A stretch of DNA of 64,000 nt from Trema orientale (Eukaryota > Streptophyta > Magnoliopsida > Rosales > Cannabaceae). Below, in pieces: positions 22,320 through 33,280 of this stretch. The DNA is taken from the NCBI GenBank assembly GCA_002914845.1, contig JXTC01000250.1, forward strand, positions 121,913 through 185,912. Reading direction: 5' to 3'. The notes under the pieces were generated by a model. It saw only the letters and a program-made list of their open reading frames with translations. It was not told where the DNA came from and did no database searches. A program made the translations under genes and the position numbers. Numbering within the stretch: position 1 is the first letter of the stretch; every line of letters starts with the position of its first letter.

Positions 22320-23230
22320 ATATCTGTCAGATTTATTCTAATGATTTAAAAAGAAAAAACTCTTTTACTACTAAATTTCCCATAATTCATACAGAATACA
22401 TTTTACATATTCATAATAATTTTATAAAAATCACTAGTTGAATTTATCCATATATATTGATGAGCATATTTCCTTTTGGAAAAAGTGATTTTTGTACTAT
22501 GCTGATATAGCAAATATTCAAATTTCATATTAAAAAAGAAAGAATCAAAGCCTTGAATTTAAAAAAAAAAAAAAAATCCAGGAAGCATGAATATATAAAA
22601 AGAAAGGATTAATTATGATTTGTCTTGTTGGTCTTCAAAGTTATAACTAAAACTTCATTTTAGTCTTTAAAATGTTTTGATTAAACTTTTAAAATTGTTA
22701 TTTCTTTTTGTTAAATACTTACCATAAAAGTACAAACTAGTTTAACCTTTTCTCAAAGTTTAGGAACTAGTACCAGCATTGATTATTATTTATTCCATGA
22801 TAATAATAGTGCCATTAAATTTCACATTAATAAACATTTTTAAAACTTTAAGAACAAACCCTTTCAAAAAAAAAAAAAAAAACTTTAAGAACAAAATATG
22901 AAAAGTCCTAAAGCTTAAATGCTTGTTCAAGTTTTTTGTTTAGTGACTCGTTCAATGTTTGTGCTTTCCTTATTTCTTCAAAATTTTTTTTTTTTTAAGG
23001 GAATTTCCTTTCTTCCATTTCATACGAATAACTGCGGTGCAAGTGGTCCGGTTAAAGTACAAAAAGGAAAAAAAAAAACCCTCATACGTATTGTCCTAAA
23101 ATTCCAGAAGCCTGATTTAAAAAAATAAAATAAAATAAAATTCCAGAAACCTCGTGGTATAAAAAAAAAAAAAAAGAAAAAGAAAAAAACATCTTTGTTT
23201 CCTTAAAAAGTTAAAACCAGTTTGGAAAAT
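22320..23230. other. No gene seen: AT-rich upstream region of the GIF gene
   Basis: Many A and T runs (22,560-22,576, 22,865-22,882, 22,983-22,998, 23,161-23,175). The last few hundred bases probably contain the GIF promoter, but I could not fix a TATA box. Confidence 0.4.
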
Positions 23231-23493
23231 TGTGATTTGCACTTCCCAGTCTCGCCACCTCCATCGAACAGGTAGGTACACGTATCATACTACCTCTCTT
23301 GCTTTCTCTGTCTTAAACTCCAACTCATCATTACTCATTTTTTGGTTTCTTTTAAGTTTTTCTTTTTTTTGGGTTTCATATCGTTTTTTTTTTTTAAATT
23401 TTTTCCCCCTTTTGTTGGGTAAAATTAGGGTTAGGGTTTGTGTCATAAAAACGCAAAGATAAGACAAAACAAGTAAAATTAAAAGTCAAGAAG

Positions 23494-26400
23494 ATGCAGC
23501 AGCCAGCGCCGATGATCCCTGTCATGTCTTCATTTCCTCCCGCTAACATCACCACTGAGCAGATTCAGAAGGTACCCTTTTCTCTCCTATATCTTTTTTT
23601 TTTTTTTTTGGTGTACTTGATGGGTTTTCTGTTTCAATGTTCGAACTTTTTTGTTGATTTGAGCTATTTTGCTTGATTTAATTTCTGTTCTGGGCCTTTT
23701 AGTCTCTCTCTGTTTTTATTAATATATATCATATGTATGTACATTTAAGTAATGGGTTTATGTTGGAAAGTGGTTTTGTCATTTGTTGCAGTAGAAACCT
23801 AACTTTTGTCAGAAAAAATACAAAAGAAACAAGTGTTAAAGATTCTTAATACAGGCATTAGTTGGTCAAGGAATGGAAAAATTCAACTGGGTCTTTGAGA
23901 AATTGATCATGGCATGAACATTTCTCATTTTGAAGAGAAAACCCCTTTAGCTGAGAATGGAGGAAATTGAAAAATGAAAAAAAGAAAAAAAAGAGAAAGG
24001 AAAGTTATAGAAGGACTGGACTTTTGAATTGAGAGAGTTATAGATACCTTTACTTCCGGCTGCTGATTACGAATTTGGGCTGAGATTTTGTAGGGCAGAA
24101 CACATTGCGAAAGATCAGCAGACTAGCTCTGTTTTTATGGATTTGTTATGTAAATAAAATTGGGCAGATGGTGATTTAATGGCATTTCTATACAAAGGAG
24201 GCTATTTAATTAATATTTTGTAAGAGTATGTCATATAAAAAGTTGAGGAGTAAATATTTAAAGCATTATTGTCAGAAACTTTTGATGCATGGGACACATA
24301 AATATAAGAAATGGTATGTGACTTATTGCCTTATGGATAGTGCCTATCTTGTAAGAATGCTGCAGTGCTCCACATATTGTGGCCATCAACTTGAAACACC
24401 AAAGATCCAATCTTATATTTTTAATTACCCTTTTTTTGAACTTTGAAATATAATTATTTAAATAAGGGTCTTTCCCACAACGTGGCTGTACATGGAGTTT
24501 AGGCTTTTGAGTCATTACCCATGCTCTCTGAAAAATTGAAATAAAGGAAGAAAAATCTTCAATAAAGGAAGAAAAATCTTCAATTACAATAGCATTTTGA
24601 GGTTGAAAGGAGCTTGTTTGCAGTTTGATGCTCCTTTTATTTCAGAGAGGGATATTATTTTATTACTAGTAGGGGGGACTCTTTTGGAAGTACAAGTGGA
24701 AAATAAATTGAGCTGAAAATTTTTAAATGGAATTATGAATTGAAATTTCGTATCATGTGAATTCAATTTCAGGAAAGGTGGTATATGGATGGGTTTCTTT
24801 AAATTATTTTAGCTTTTGTCTATACTGATCTATGTTTAGTTATAATTTTCCCTGGCTCCATGTTTACTGTGGTGTTGTGTTTTATCTATCTAATAAAAGC
24901 TATAAAACGTGGATTTAGATTTACATGCTTTGTCTTTATGAATCTTGTATTGTATTTGTATATCTACCTTGACTGTCAATTGGTTATTCTAATTTCGTAT
25001 GATGCATTATATGTTTGAAGGAGAAATCTTAAATATCATTTTGAAATCCTTTATATTTCCTTTTTGGGCAATATGCAGTGTCTTGATGAGAACAAAAAGT
25101 TGATTCTAGCAATTTTGGACAATCAAAACCTTGGAAAACTTGCCGAGTGTGCTCAGTAAGTGACTTCTCCTCCAATCTTATCCAGTGCCTGTTTGCATTT
25201 GCTTTGATGGGTCAGAATTCGTTTTTTGACTGAAAATTCTGGGTCTATACTGTTAGGGATATTAGAATGTTTGAACTGTTGCTGTGTATTTTTTACTGGT
25301 TTATGGTGACATGGGAGTGCTAATCGTTTACTCTGTAGACTTGTTATAATCACAGATATGAGGATATATTCACCTGTGATATTATGATTTCCGATCATAT
25401 TGTGCAGCCAGGAATCCCCAATTGAGAATATTTGTTGGTTTCTAATGTTTTTGTCCACCCCCTTGAGTAGTCTTGATGGTGAAACATTACCTTCATATCA
25501 ATTGTGGTTGTGAAGCACTGAAGCTCAATTTGTCAGTCTCAGATGTTTCCCAGTGTGCTCCAGAGTCCTGGCTCCCTGATTATTTTTATCATCATTGTAC
25601 ATAATCATTATAAGTTTTGCAAGTCAGATAACGTGAGAAGGATGATGGCACTAGGGTGTCGTAAGTTTGAAATCAATTGATGTCAATGCTTTTTGCCTGT
25701 GAAATAGGGAGACAAATTCTTAACTTAAGGTATACATCTATAGAGTGTCTTATTCTGATATGTATGTAAAACTATCTGCATTGCCTCTAATATCAATCTA
25801 TTACGAATACAATTTGTAATTATTACTGCTCGTGCAATCCTTAGATAAAAAACTGAGTATATGTTTATTTCATACTGAAACTGAAGGCGTCAAGGAGCTA
25901 GAGGTGCTCTCTTATTCCTATAAATCTTGCATTACTTCTAAGATCATTTCTTTAGACCTTTGGTCCATTTACTAAAATAATCACTGTGAGATGTTGAAAC
26001 TTTTACCAAATACACCAAGTGTGGTCTCTATGTTTGAGTGTGCTTGTGCCCACAAAAAACAATTTGATTTACAGAGATGAAATGCAATGATCCAGGTACC
26101 AGGCTCAGCTTCAAAAGAATCTGATGTATTTAGCTGCAATTGCTGATGCCCAACCACAGGCACCAGCAATGCCTCCCCAGGTTAGGTTTGTAGTAAGCAA
26201 GGATACTGGTTTTTCTAATTCGTCTTTTTCATTGACCGATGATTAACTTGCAATTTACACTTGCAGATGGCCCCGCATCCTGCGATGCAACAGGGAGGAT
26301 ATTTCACACAACATCCTCAGGCCGCTGCAATGATGCAGCAACCAGGTATTTTCCCTCAAAAGATGCCATTGCAATTCAATAACCCGCACCAGATGCAGGA

Positions 26401-26662
26401 TCCGCAGCAGCAACTACATCAGCAGCACCAAGCAGCAATCCAAGCACAGATGGCAATGAGACCTGCTGGTGCCAACAATGGTATGCACCCCATGCATCAT
26501 GCTGAGGCTACAGTAGGTGCCGGAGGCAGTGCTGTCCCCAATGTGAGTGCCGGCCCAAATGAAGGGCGCGGTGGTAGCAAGCAAGATGGCTCGGAGGCTG
26601 GGGCAGCAGGTGGTGATGGCCAGGGGACCTCAGCTGCGGGAGATGGAGAGGACCCCAAGTGA
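23494..26662 (+). CDS. GIF: GRF-interacting factor (SSXT/SNH-domain coactivator), 4 exons
   Basis: Exons: 23,494-23,571; 25,079-25,155; 26,096-26,180; 26,267-26,662. All junctions are GT-AG and in phase, giving 211 residues. GIF proteins are transcriptional coactivators that bind growth-regulating factors (GRFs) and link them to SWI/SNF chromatin remodelling, driving cell proliferation in leaves and floral organs. The SNH domain (about 18-72) is seen in ITTEQIQK, LDENKKLILAILDNQNLGKLAECAQ and QKNLMYLAAIADAQPQ. The C-terminal half is Met/Gln/His-rich, then Gly/Ala/Ser-rich and acidic (ending GDGEDPK), as usual. The start MQQPAPMIPVMSS resembles Arabidopsis GIF2/GIF3 more than GIF1/AN3; the copy number is not assigned. 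Oddity: residue 27 is Cys (TGT), where the family has Tyr (YLDEN). Intron 1 is about 1.5 kb. The 3'UTR probably runs to about 26.9 kb. Confidence 0.93.
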
Positions 26663-26929
26663 TATGGCCTTGTTAGTCATTCCATATGGATGCATGTGGC
26701 TGTTGATAGTAGGTGGTTTTGTGCGTTTTATGCTCCGGCAATCTTCCTTAAATTTTAGTGGTTACAGATTAGGTAGGTAAGTTTGTGTTCTGAGTCTCTT
26801 GGCATGCAGTGAAATTCTGTCTTCACATGGAACTAGTGGGGTTGAAGAGGAGACTGTTTTTGGTTGTCTTGGGAAAGAGGTGGAAGCTTGTGGTATGTAA
26901 TTCCATGTATGTCAAATAGTAGGTTAAGA

Positions 26930-28600
26930 ATTCCTCAGGCTATTCCAAAAGTTGCTTGTCTCAGCAATAAGTTTTGATAATGATGGTTTCTTGTCAGCCA
27001 AATGCTTGATCGAGTTTTTGTGCAAAAAGCAGGGTACTTTTCTTACTGATATGAGAAGAAATATGGAAAAAGCCGGATATTTTTCCGAAATATGGGGAAA
27101 AAACAAATTCATAAAAGATAATGAAATTCTTAACAATTTGAACGAGAATCACATACTCTAGAATTTTTTCTCCTTTTTTACTTTTGTTTATCTCGTTTAT
27201 CTTTCACTTCAATACATGGCTGAAAATTTAAAGGGAATAAAGACGTTCTTAAAATGAGATGTGGACCCTGGAAATTTCAGTGTAAAAGAGACGTTGATTT
27301 TTGGATGTTGGGACATCACAATTTATTACGAAGCTACATCACATAAAAATCAATGGACCCTTAAATATTTCATCGAATCATAATTTGAATTCATTCATAT
27401 CTTTAATGAATCTCTTTTGTAACTAATTAAACTTCAAGCCCTGTCTTGAATGATTATCTTTTTTGGTTTCATGCTTCGTTATTTTATTTTGTTTCAAGTC
27501 AAACGACAATAATTTATTGGTTCAATCAATGTTTAACAAAAGAATATATTTATGTTTCGTGTTCATGTAATACACTCAGAGAAATAATCAAAACATTGTG
27601 TAACATTGTAGGAAACGAATAAAGAAAAATATAAAGAGATAAAAGAGTGATCTCATTCCCTGATTGAGAAAGATAAACCAAATCTTATGACCATTTTTTT
27701 TTTTTAATTTAGGAAAACAATAATTAGAATTACAAATATAATAAATAAATTTCCTTGTTAGTCCTTCAATTATTATGAAATTTTCACTTTAGTCGTTAAA
27801 ATATAGATATCCTTATTAATAGGGATAACATAACCAAAAAGAGAAACCAGACTTTTTGTGGAAAACGCATAGCCTTTTATTAATATCTAATAAAACTTTT
27901 ATACGTGATTTTATATTAAATCTCAACGTCAACGGATTTAAATATATGGTCAAATGTGAAGTTTAACATTGTTGAATAAAACATCTTGCCTTCTAAAATT
28001 ATGGATTGGCATTCATAGAAACAACCATATAGATCAATGGGTGGTTTGGAACTTTTTGAAGAATCCAATTATACCGGTCTTCAAACACAAAATTTTTTTA
28101 GAATCCATGTTATTTGATTTTAAAAGGTTAAGATTTTCTTTCTCAATAGTTTTGAATTCCAATTTTGACCACATATGTAAATTGGGTGATATTTCACAAC
28201 AAAAAGAAGATTTTATTTGATATTAATAAACAAGTATATATATATGGTTGCCAATATATATAAAGATTGAACATTGTGTTATTATATTTATATAGAGAGC
28301 TATTACAATTGAGATTTTTTTTATTCCTAGAGAATCCAATTTTAACTTAATCTAATTATTATAAAAATAAATACTAGTATTTATTTCACATTAAAATTCT
28401 TTCTAACATAATTAATTATAACTATTAAATTGAAATCTAAATATTGATAGCACAAAACGAAAAGAAAACAAAAAAAAAAAAAAAATCGTATTATATTCGT
28501 TCCCATATATGTATTGTCGCTTACTACTATTATTATTACGAAAGAGGGAAGCAGAACACAGGCATTGCATGGAGCTAAACCCAGTCTATCGTTTTCCGCC
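26930..28600. other. No gene seen: intergenic DNA
   Basis: AT-rich sequence with no coding exon or RNA gene recognised. A piece around 27,755-27,800 (CCTTGTTAGTCCTTCAATTA) resembles one arm of a TIR element without a visible partner. Short (TA)n at 28,235-28,245. Confidence 0.45.
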
Positions 28601-28722
28601 CCGCATGACATTTCCTTGCCATTAGCTCTTTTTTTCCTTTGGTATTCCTATATTCATCCATTATTAATAATCCAAACCAAGCTTCCTTTATTCTCTCTTG
28701 GATTTCCAACATCAAATTCAAC

Positions 28723-29628
28723 ATGATCAAGGAGCAGAGAAAAGCCAAGGCCAAAGCCATAGCGGTGAAACTCGCATACGTCATCCTCCTCCTGCTCACC
28801 TACACTCTGGGCTATCTAGTCGCCTCTTATCCTTCTTCTTCTCCTTATCCTCCTCTTTCTCACACGTCAGCACCTTCGATCGTCCAGCTGGCCAATCTGC
28901 CCAACCAGCTCGACCACTTCCGCGTAACCACTCACTGCGCGGATCGCCCGGTCCAACCCGGCCTGGTCCGCCAAACCATCCTCGACCGGGTCTTCAACTC
29001 CACCTCCCCGTACCAGGACTTCCCCCCTCCGCACGTGCGAGGCCGCCTCCGTCCAAAACGCATCAAGGGGTGGGGCTCAAACGGCGCCGTTTTCGAGAAT
29101 CTCATCAGGAAAGTCAAGCCCCGGACCATCATCGAGGTTGGGACCTTCCTCGGCGCCTCGGCGATTCACATGGCCAACCTGACTCGCCAACTCGGTCTCC
29201 AAACTCAGATCCTCTGCATCGACGACTTCCGCGGCTGGCCCGGGTTCAGAGACCGGTTCAGGGATATTTCCATGGTAAACGGCGACGTTTTGTTGCTCCA
29301 CCAGTTTATGCAAAACGTGGTGTCCGTCAACTTCACGGACTCGGTTCTACCCGTACCGTTTTCGACCGGGTCGGTTCTGGATAAGCTTTGCGAGTGGGGC
29401 ATATTCGGGGATTTGATTGAAGTGGACGCGGGTCACGATTTTAACTCGGCCTGGTCCGATATAAACCGGGCCTACCGCATCCTAAGACCCGGTGGCGTGC
29501 TTTTCGGGCACGATTATTTTACCGCAGCCGCCGACAGAGGTGTCAAACGGGCCGTGACGTTGTTTGCTAGAGTCCATAATCTCAAAATTCGAATTGACGG
29601 GCAACATTGGGTTATGGACCCGGCCTAA
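28723..29628 (+). CDS. Membrane-anchored class I SAM-dependent methyltransferase-like protein, intronless
   Basis: 301 residues from ATG at 28,723 (the frame stays open upstream, but this ATG comes just before the Lys-rich leader MIKEQRKAKAKA) to TAA. Layout: basic N terminus, one membrane helix at about 16-35, a Pro/Ser-rich stalk, then a Rossmann-type methyltransferase domain. Motif I is IIEVGTFLGAS (136-146), followed by LCIDDFRGWPG (164-174), IEVDAGHDFNSAWSDI (232-247), LRPGGVLFGHDYF (254-266) and the C-terminal block IDGQHWVM. A single N-terminal helix with a lumenal domain suggests a Golgi/ER type II protein. The substrate is unknown. It has no introns and a much higher GC content than its surroundings. 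A long overlapping frame (28,698-29,384) is a shadow of this GC-rich gene. Confidence 0.85.
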   Translation: MIKEQRKAKAKAIAVKLAYVILLLLTYTLGYLVASYPSSSPYPPLSHTSAPSIVQLANLPNQLDHFRVTTHCADRPVQPGLVRQTILDRVFNSTSPYQDFPPPHVRGRLRPKRIKGWGSNGAVFENLIRKVKPRTIIEVGTFLGASAIHMANLTRQLGLQTQILCIDDFRGWPGFRDRFRDISMVNGDVLLLHQFMQNVVSVNFTDSVLPVPFSTGSVLDKLCEWGIFGDLIEVDAGHDFNSAWSDINRAYRILRPGGVLFGHDYFTAAADRGVKRAVTLFARVHNLKIRIDGQHWVMDPA

Positions 29629-29639
29629 TTTAGAAGTCT

Positions 29640-31390
29640 ACGTTTATAATTAGATTAATCTTAATGTAAATTCAATCACATTTCGGACATGATTTTTGAA
29701 AAGTAAAAGGACAAATGTATATGGTTGAATTGTTGGGTGGATTTTGTAGAATTTTTTCAATTAGTTGTTGAGTCTTTGTATCAGTGTCAGCAATGAGATT
29801 AAGTTAGAGACTGATTGCTTGGAAAGTAATGGGCAAAGGCCACAAGGCGTTTGTTTTTATATGATTCTTGCTTCATTTTTGGAGCTATGTTTGTGATTGG
29901 TACACTGAAAACGATTATTATAGAATTATTGAGATCTGAGACTAATTATCGTTGATTACGTAATCGGGCATTCAGCTATTACATCGATCAGGTAACGATC
30001 AGGTAACTGTTTACATCGATCAGGTAACTGTTTCTGTATGTTAGCCGATGTTTTATGTTTAAAGCAAAATAATTATAACCCCAAAGAGTGAAACTTATAG
30101 AGGATATTCAAAGCAACAAGTGGACGTTGTTTGTAAAAAAGGAAGAAGAAAAACAATAAGTGGGCAGTTTGGTGACATATACACAACATGTATAATATAC
30201 ATATATTTTCCCTCCTGGGGTGGTGTTATTGTTCAAGTTGCTGTTTGATGATTAATAAAACTTATTATTTAATCATTAACCTAACTGCAAAACATGATGA
30301 TTTGTGCGTGTTTGTGTGTGTGTGTGTTCCTCCCCCCCCCCCAAAGAGTGATTCTTATGTAGTTATTTTCTTTAAACTATAGCAATAAAAAGAAAAGGAT
30401 CAGGTCTTTGGAAGAAATAAATAAGAACGTTAGAAATACTATTTTGCATTGGAAAATGGTCAAATATGTGTTGCTTGACCCAGACGAAATGTCAGTTTCT
30501 GTCAAAAGTGCAATGTCGTTAACCATGCAAAATGATTTGTTGTATGTCGTTTGAGTATAGAAATATGGAAACTTTAAACGACAAGTTGTTAAGGTAATAG
30601 AAATGTGCAAACTTTAAACTTTAAATGACAAGTTGTTAAGATAATGAGTAAAAGGTGCCCGATAGTAAGTAGTTTGAAATTGTATTGCCCTTAAGGTCAA
30701 TAAACGATGAGTTGTTATTGTCGTTTCAGAGTCTAACGATGAGCCGTTTTATTCTAACAAAATTCATGCCTCTCTCATCTTCTTTTCCCCCTTAAGTACA
30801 AGTACCTCTTTACTCTTTCTTATGCATAGTTTTACGTATTTATTTATTTATTTTTGGAGGAGGGGGGGAGTTGGTGGGGAAATGGGAATCACCAAATCAG
30901 TTTGAAATGGTCGGTTAAACGTCTATTCATTACTGTTGTTCAATTCCTGAAAACAATATGGTGTTGTTTGAGGAGTAAAAATGTTGTATTGGGTAAAAAC
31001 AACTTATCACCCTCTCCACAACAGAAAAAAAAAAAAAAAAAAACCAAAAAAAAAAAAACAAAAAATCATCACATTTATGAGAATTTCGCTGTCGTTTCTC
31101 TTCAACGAAATTCAGTTTGTACCATGTAATTTAATTGTCGTTTAAGTCACATAACCAACATATCACTTTTAGGTTAACCATTTACTCTCATTTATTTTCA
31201 TTAATTTTTTTGTTAAGTAGCTTTGTAACCCTTAAAATGAAAATGATGTCATTTAGTACGAGGGCTTATAGCAGTATGATGGAATTTTGAGGAAATTACA
31301 CCACATACCTTTTTTTAAAACTATATGTTAATGAATATCATATTTTCATTTTATTGACAAAAATATTCATTTTTAAGTTTTAATGACTTC
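29640..31390. other. No gene seen: intergenic DNA with short direct repeats
   Basis: Holds a tandem of CGATCAGGTAAC units (29,985-30,030), a direct duplication around ATAGAAATRTGSAAACTTTAAA and ACAAGTTGTTAAG (30,555-30,645), several GTCGTTT/AAACGAC motifs (30,545-31,150), a C9 run at 30,332-30,340, and A-runs at 31,025-31,058. No coding exon was recognised. Confidence 0.45.
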
Positions 31391-31399
31391 AGTTTACCA

Positions 31400-31935
31400 T
31401 TATATCTCTATGTAAGTTAATTTGATATATTCATATATATAATTAATTTATCAACATATATATAATTCATTTATCATAGTATATTTTTTCATTTACCATA
31501 GTATATAATTCATTTATAGGTGTAATTTTTTCATTTATTTGTTTATATAATTAATTTACCAACATATATAATTAATTTATCATAGTATATAATTCATTTA
31601 TCATAGTATATAATTTATTTACTAGTGTAAATTTTGATTTATCAGTATATATAATTAATTCACTATAGTATATAATTCATTTATTAATATATATTTTTCA
31701 TTTACCATAGTATATAATTTATTTACAAGTGTAAATGTTTTATTTACTGGTATATATAATTAATTTACTGGTATACATAATGTACATAATTAATTAACTA
31801 TGATATATAATTAATTTACTGGTGTATATAATTAAGTTACCATGGTATATAATTAATTTACTGGAATTAATTTACCATGACATATATATTTTTTAATATA
31901 GTATATAGTTTATTTACCATTCCATATAATTATTG
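31400..31935. repeat. AT-rich degenerate tandem array (about 20-25 bp unit)
   Basis: About 20 imperfect copies of a unit such as TATATAATTAATTTACCATAG, with variants ATTCATTTATCATAG and ATTTATTTACTAGTG. Nearly pure A+T. Similar AT arrays act as breakpoints or matrix-attachment-like DNA in plants, but nothing here proves that. Confidence 0.7.
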
Positions 31936-32239
31936 ATTTTTCTCTTTAATCTTTTTTTCATTCAAGTAACAATATGATTTACGAATATTTTTTTTTGTTG
32001 ACAGATCACTCAATCAATATCATACTAAATAAATTAATTTACCATCTTCGTTTATTTTTCAATATCGTTTTTGGTTTTTTTAACTTATCACTAAGAAAAC
32101 CAGTCATTTATCATTATATTTATGACCTATATTCACCAAACAATAGAAAATTATGAAATATAACAAAAAATCCCCAATAATGTTCCCAATTGTACCTGAA
32201 GAAAAATTAAGAAAAAATGATAAAATAAAGAATTAGAAA

Positions 32240-32560
32240 TTTTGAATCATGCTTTGTAACTTGATCTAAAGAAAACTCCTTGTTGGCACCCTCCACCATC
32301 GACTCTTACTAATGGTCCTAGAGTTTTGCCGGCAACAACGCCGAAAATTACAGATTCGAGCCACAGATCGTTTGATGCCCATTTGCGTTTCACGTCACCA
32401 CCAGCACCACCAGATTTTAGGTCATCGTCGGCACCATACTTCACTGGAGTTCCTAGATCTGAGCTTCCATTAAAGCCGTACACTAATTTCCTCACTCCAT
32501 TACAAAAGAAATTCCAGCCATTGTTTCACGAACTCTAGCCATCATAAATGAATTTTAGGC
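32240..32560. other. GC-richer island with uncertain coding potential
   Basis: Open on both strands: 32,326-32,538 (+) and 32,247-32,495 (-). The minus frame is Gly/Asp-rich (GADDDLKSGGAGGDVKRKW). Neither frame has a domain I recognise. The sequence may be a fragment of a transposon or of a captured gene. Confidence 0.3.
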
Positions 32561-32735
32561 CTGATTTTGTTTAGATTTATGTGAATGAAGTTGGGGAAGA
32601 AAATGGAGAGTAAGGGTTTGTCCATGACTGAAATTAGAGATGAAATGGATGACTGGGTTTATGGGTTATTTGTCTTAAGGCTAAAAATGGAATTAAAGAA
32701 ATATTAATATGGAAACAGGACGTACGTGTACAAAG

Positions 32736-32930
32736 TAGGGGTGTTCACGGTTCGGTTTAGCCGATCTGAACTCCCATATATTAACCAAACCGCATATTCG
32801 GTTTTTTTAGACTACCAAACCGTGCGGTCTGTCATAACTAATCTAAACCGGCCAGACCGCACCTATATTTTGCGGTGCGGTTTGGGCGGTTTCCACGGTT
32901 TGAGTTTTGGGCTTTGTCAGTTATGAGCTT
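32736..32930. mobile_element. Truncated hAT-like MITE end (TAGGGGTGTTCAC terminus)
   Basis: Begins TAGGGGTGTTCACGGTTCGG, a terminus widespread among plant hAT-type MITEs, followed by repeated AACCG/CGGTTT and GTGCGGT motifs as in those elements' subterminal regions. The expected mirror end (TGAACACCCCTA) is not found downstream, so the element is truncated or diverged. Confidence 0.5.
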
Positions 32931-33131
32931 GGGCTTTGATAGATTGAGCCTTCACCTTTTAAGCTTCATTTTTTTAAAAAAAAAAATCACTTTTTTAAAC
33001 AAAAAAAATATATCATATCTTTTAATCTTAACCAAAATAACTCTAAAATCTAAAAATCAAACCAAAAATAAGTATAAACCATCTAAAATATAAATCATAA
33101 AATGTTACAACCAAATCAAAGCATCACATTA

Positions 33132-33257
33132 AATTTAAAATTTAAGTTACAACCCAAATCCAATAAATAACATAAGAATAACTCAATAGTAGATTTAAAA
33201 TTTGAGTTACAACCCAATCCAAATCCAATAAATAACATAAGAATAACTTAATAGTAG
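33132..33257 (+). repeat. Tandem duplication of about 60 bp
   Basis: Two adjacent units start at 33,132 and 33,192, each running ATTTAAAATTT(A/G)AGTTACAACCC, then CCAATAAATAACATAAG, then AATAGTAG, with one small insertion and two base changes. The second unit ends directly upstream of the first recognisable codons of the reductase pseudogene. Confidence 0.8.
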
Positions 33258-33280
33258 ATCAGTACAACATCAAAGCAACA

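Noticed and set aside
28698..29384. Long 228-codon plus-strand frame overlapping the methyltransferase gene
   Set aside because: Its composition is Pro/Arg/Ser-rich without domains, and it exists only because the overlapping real gene is GC-rich. The alternative frame contains all the methyltransferase motifs.
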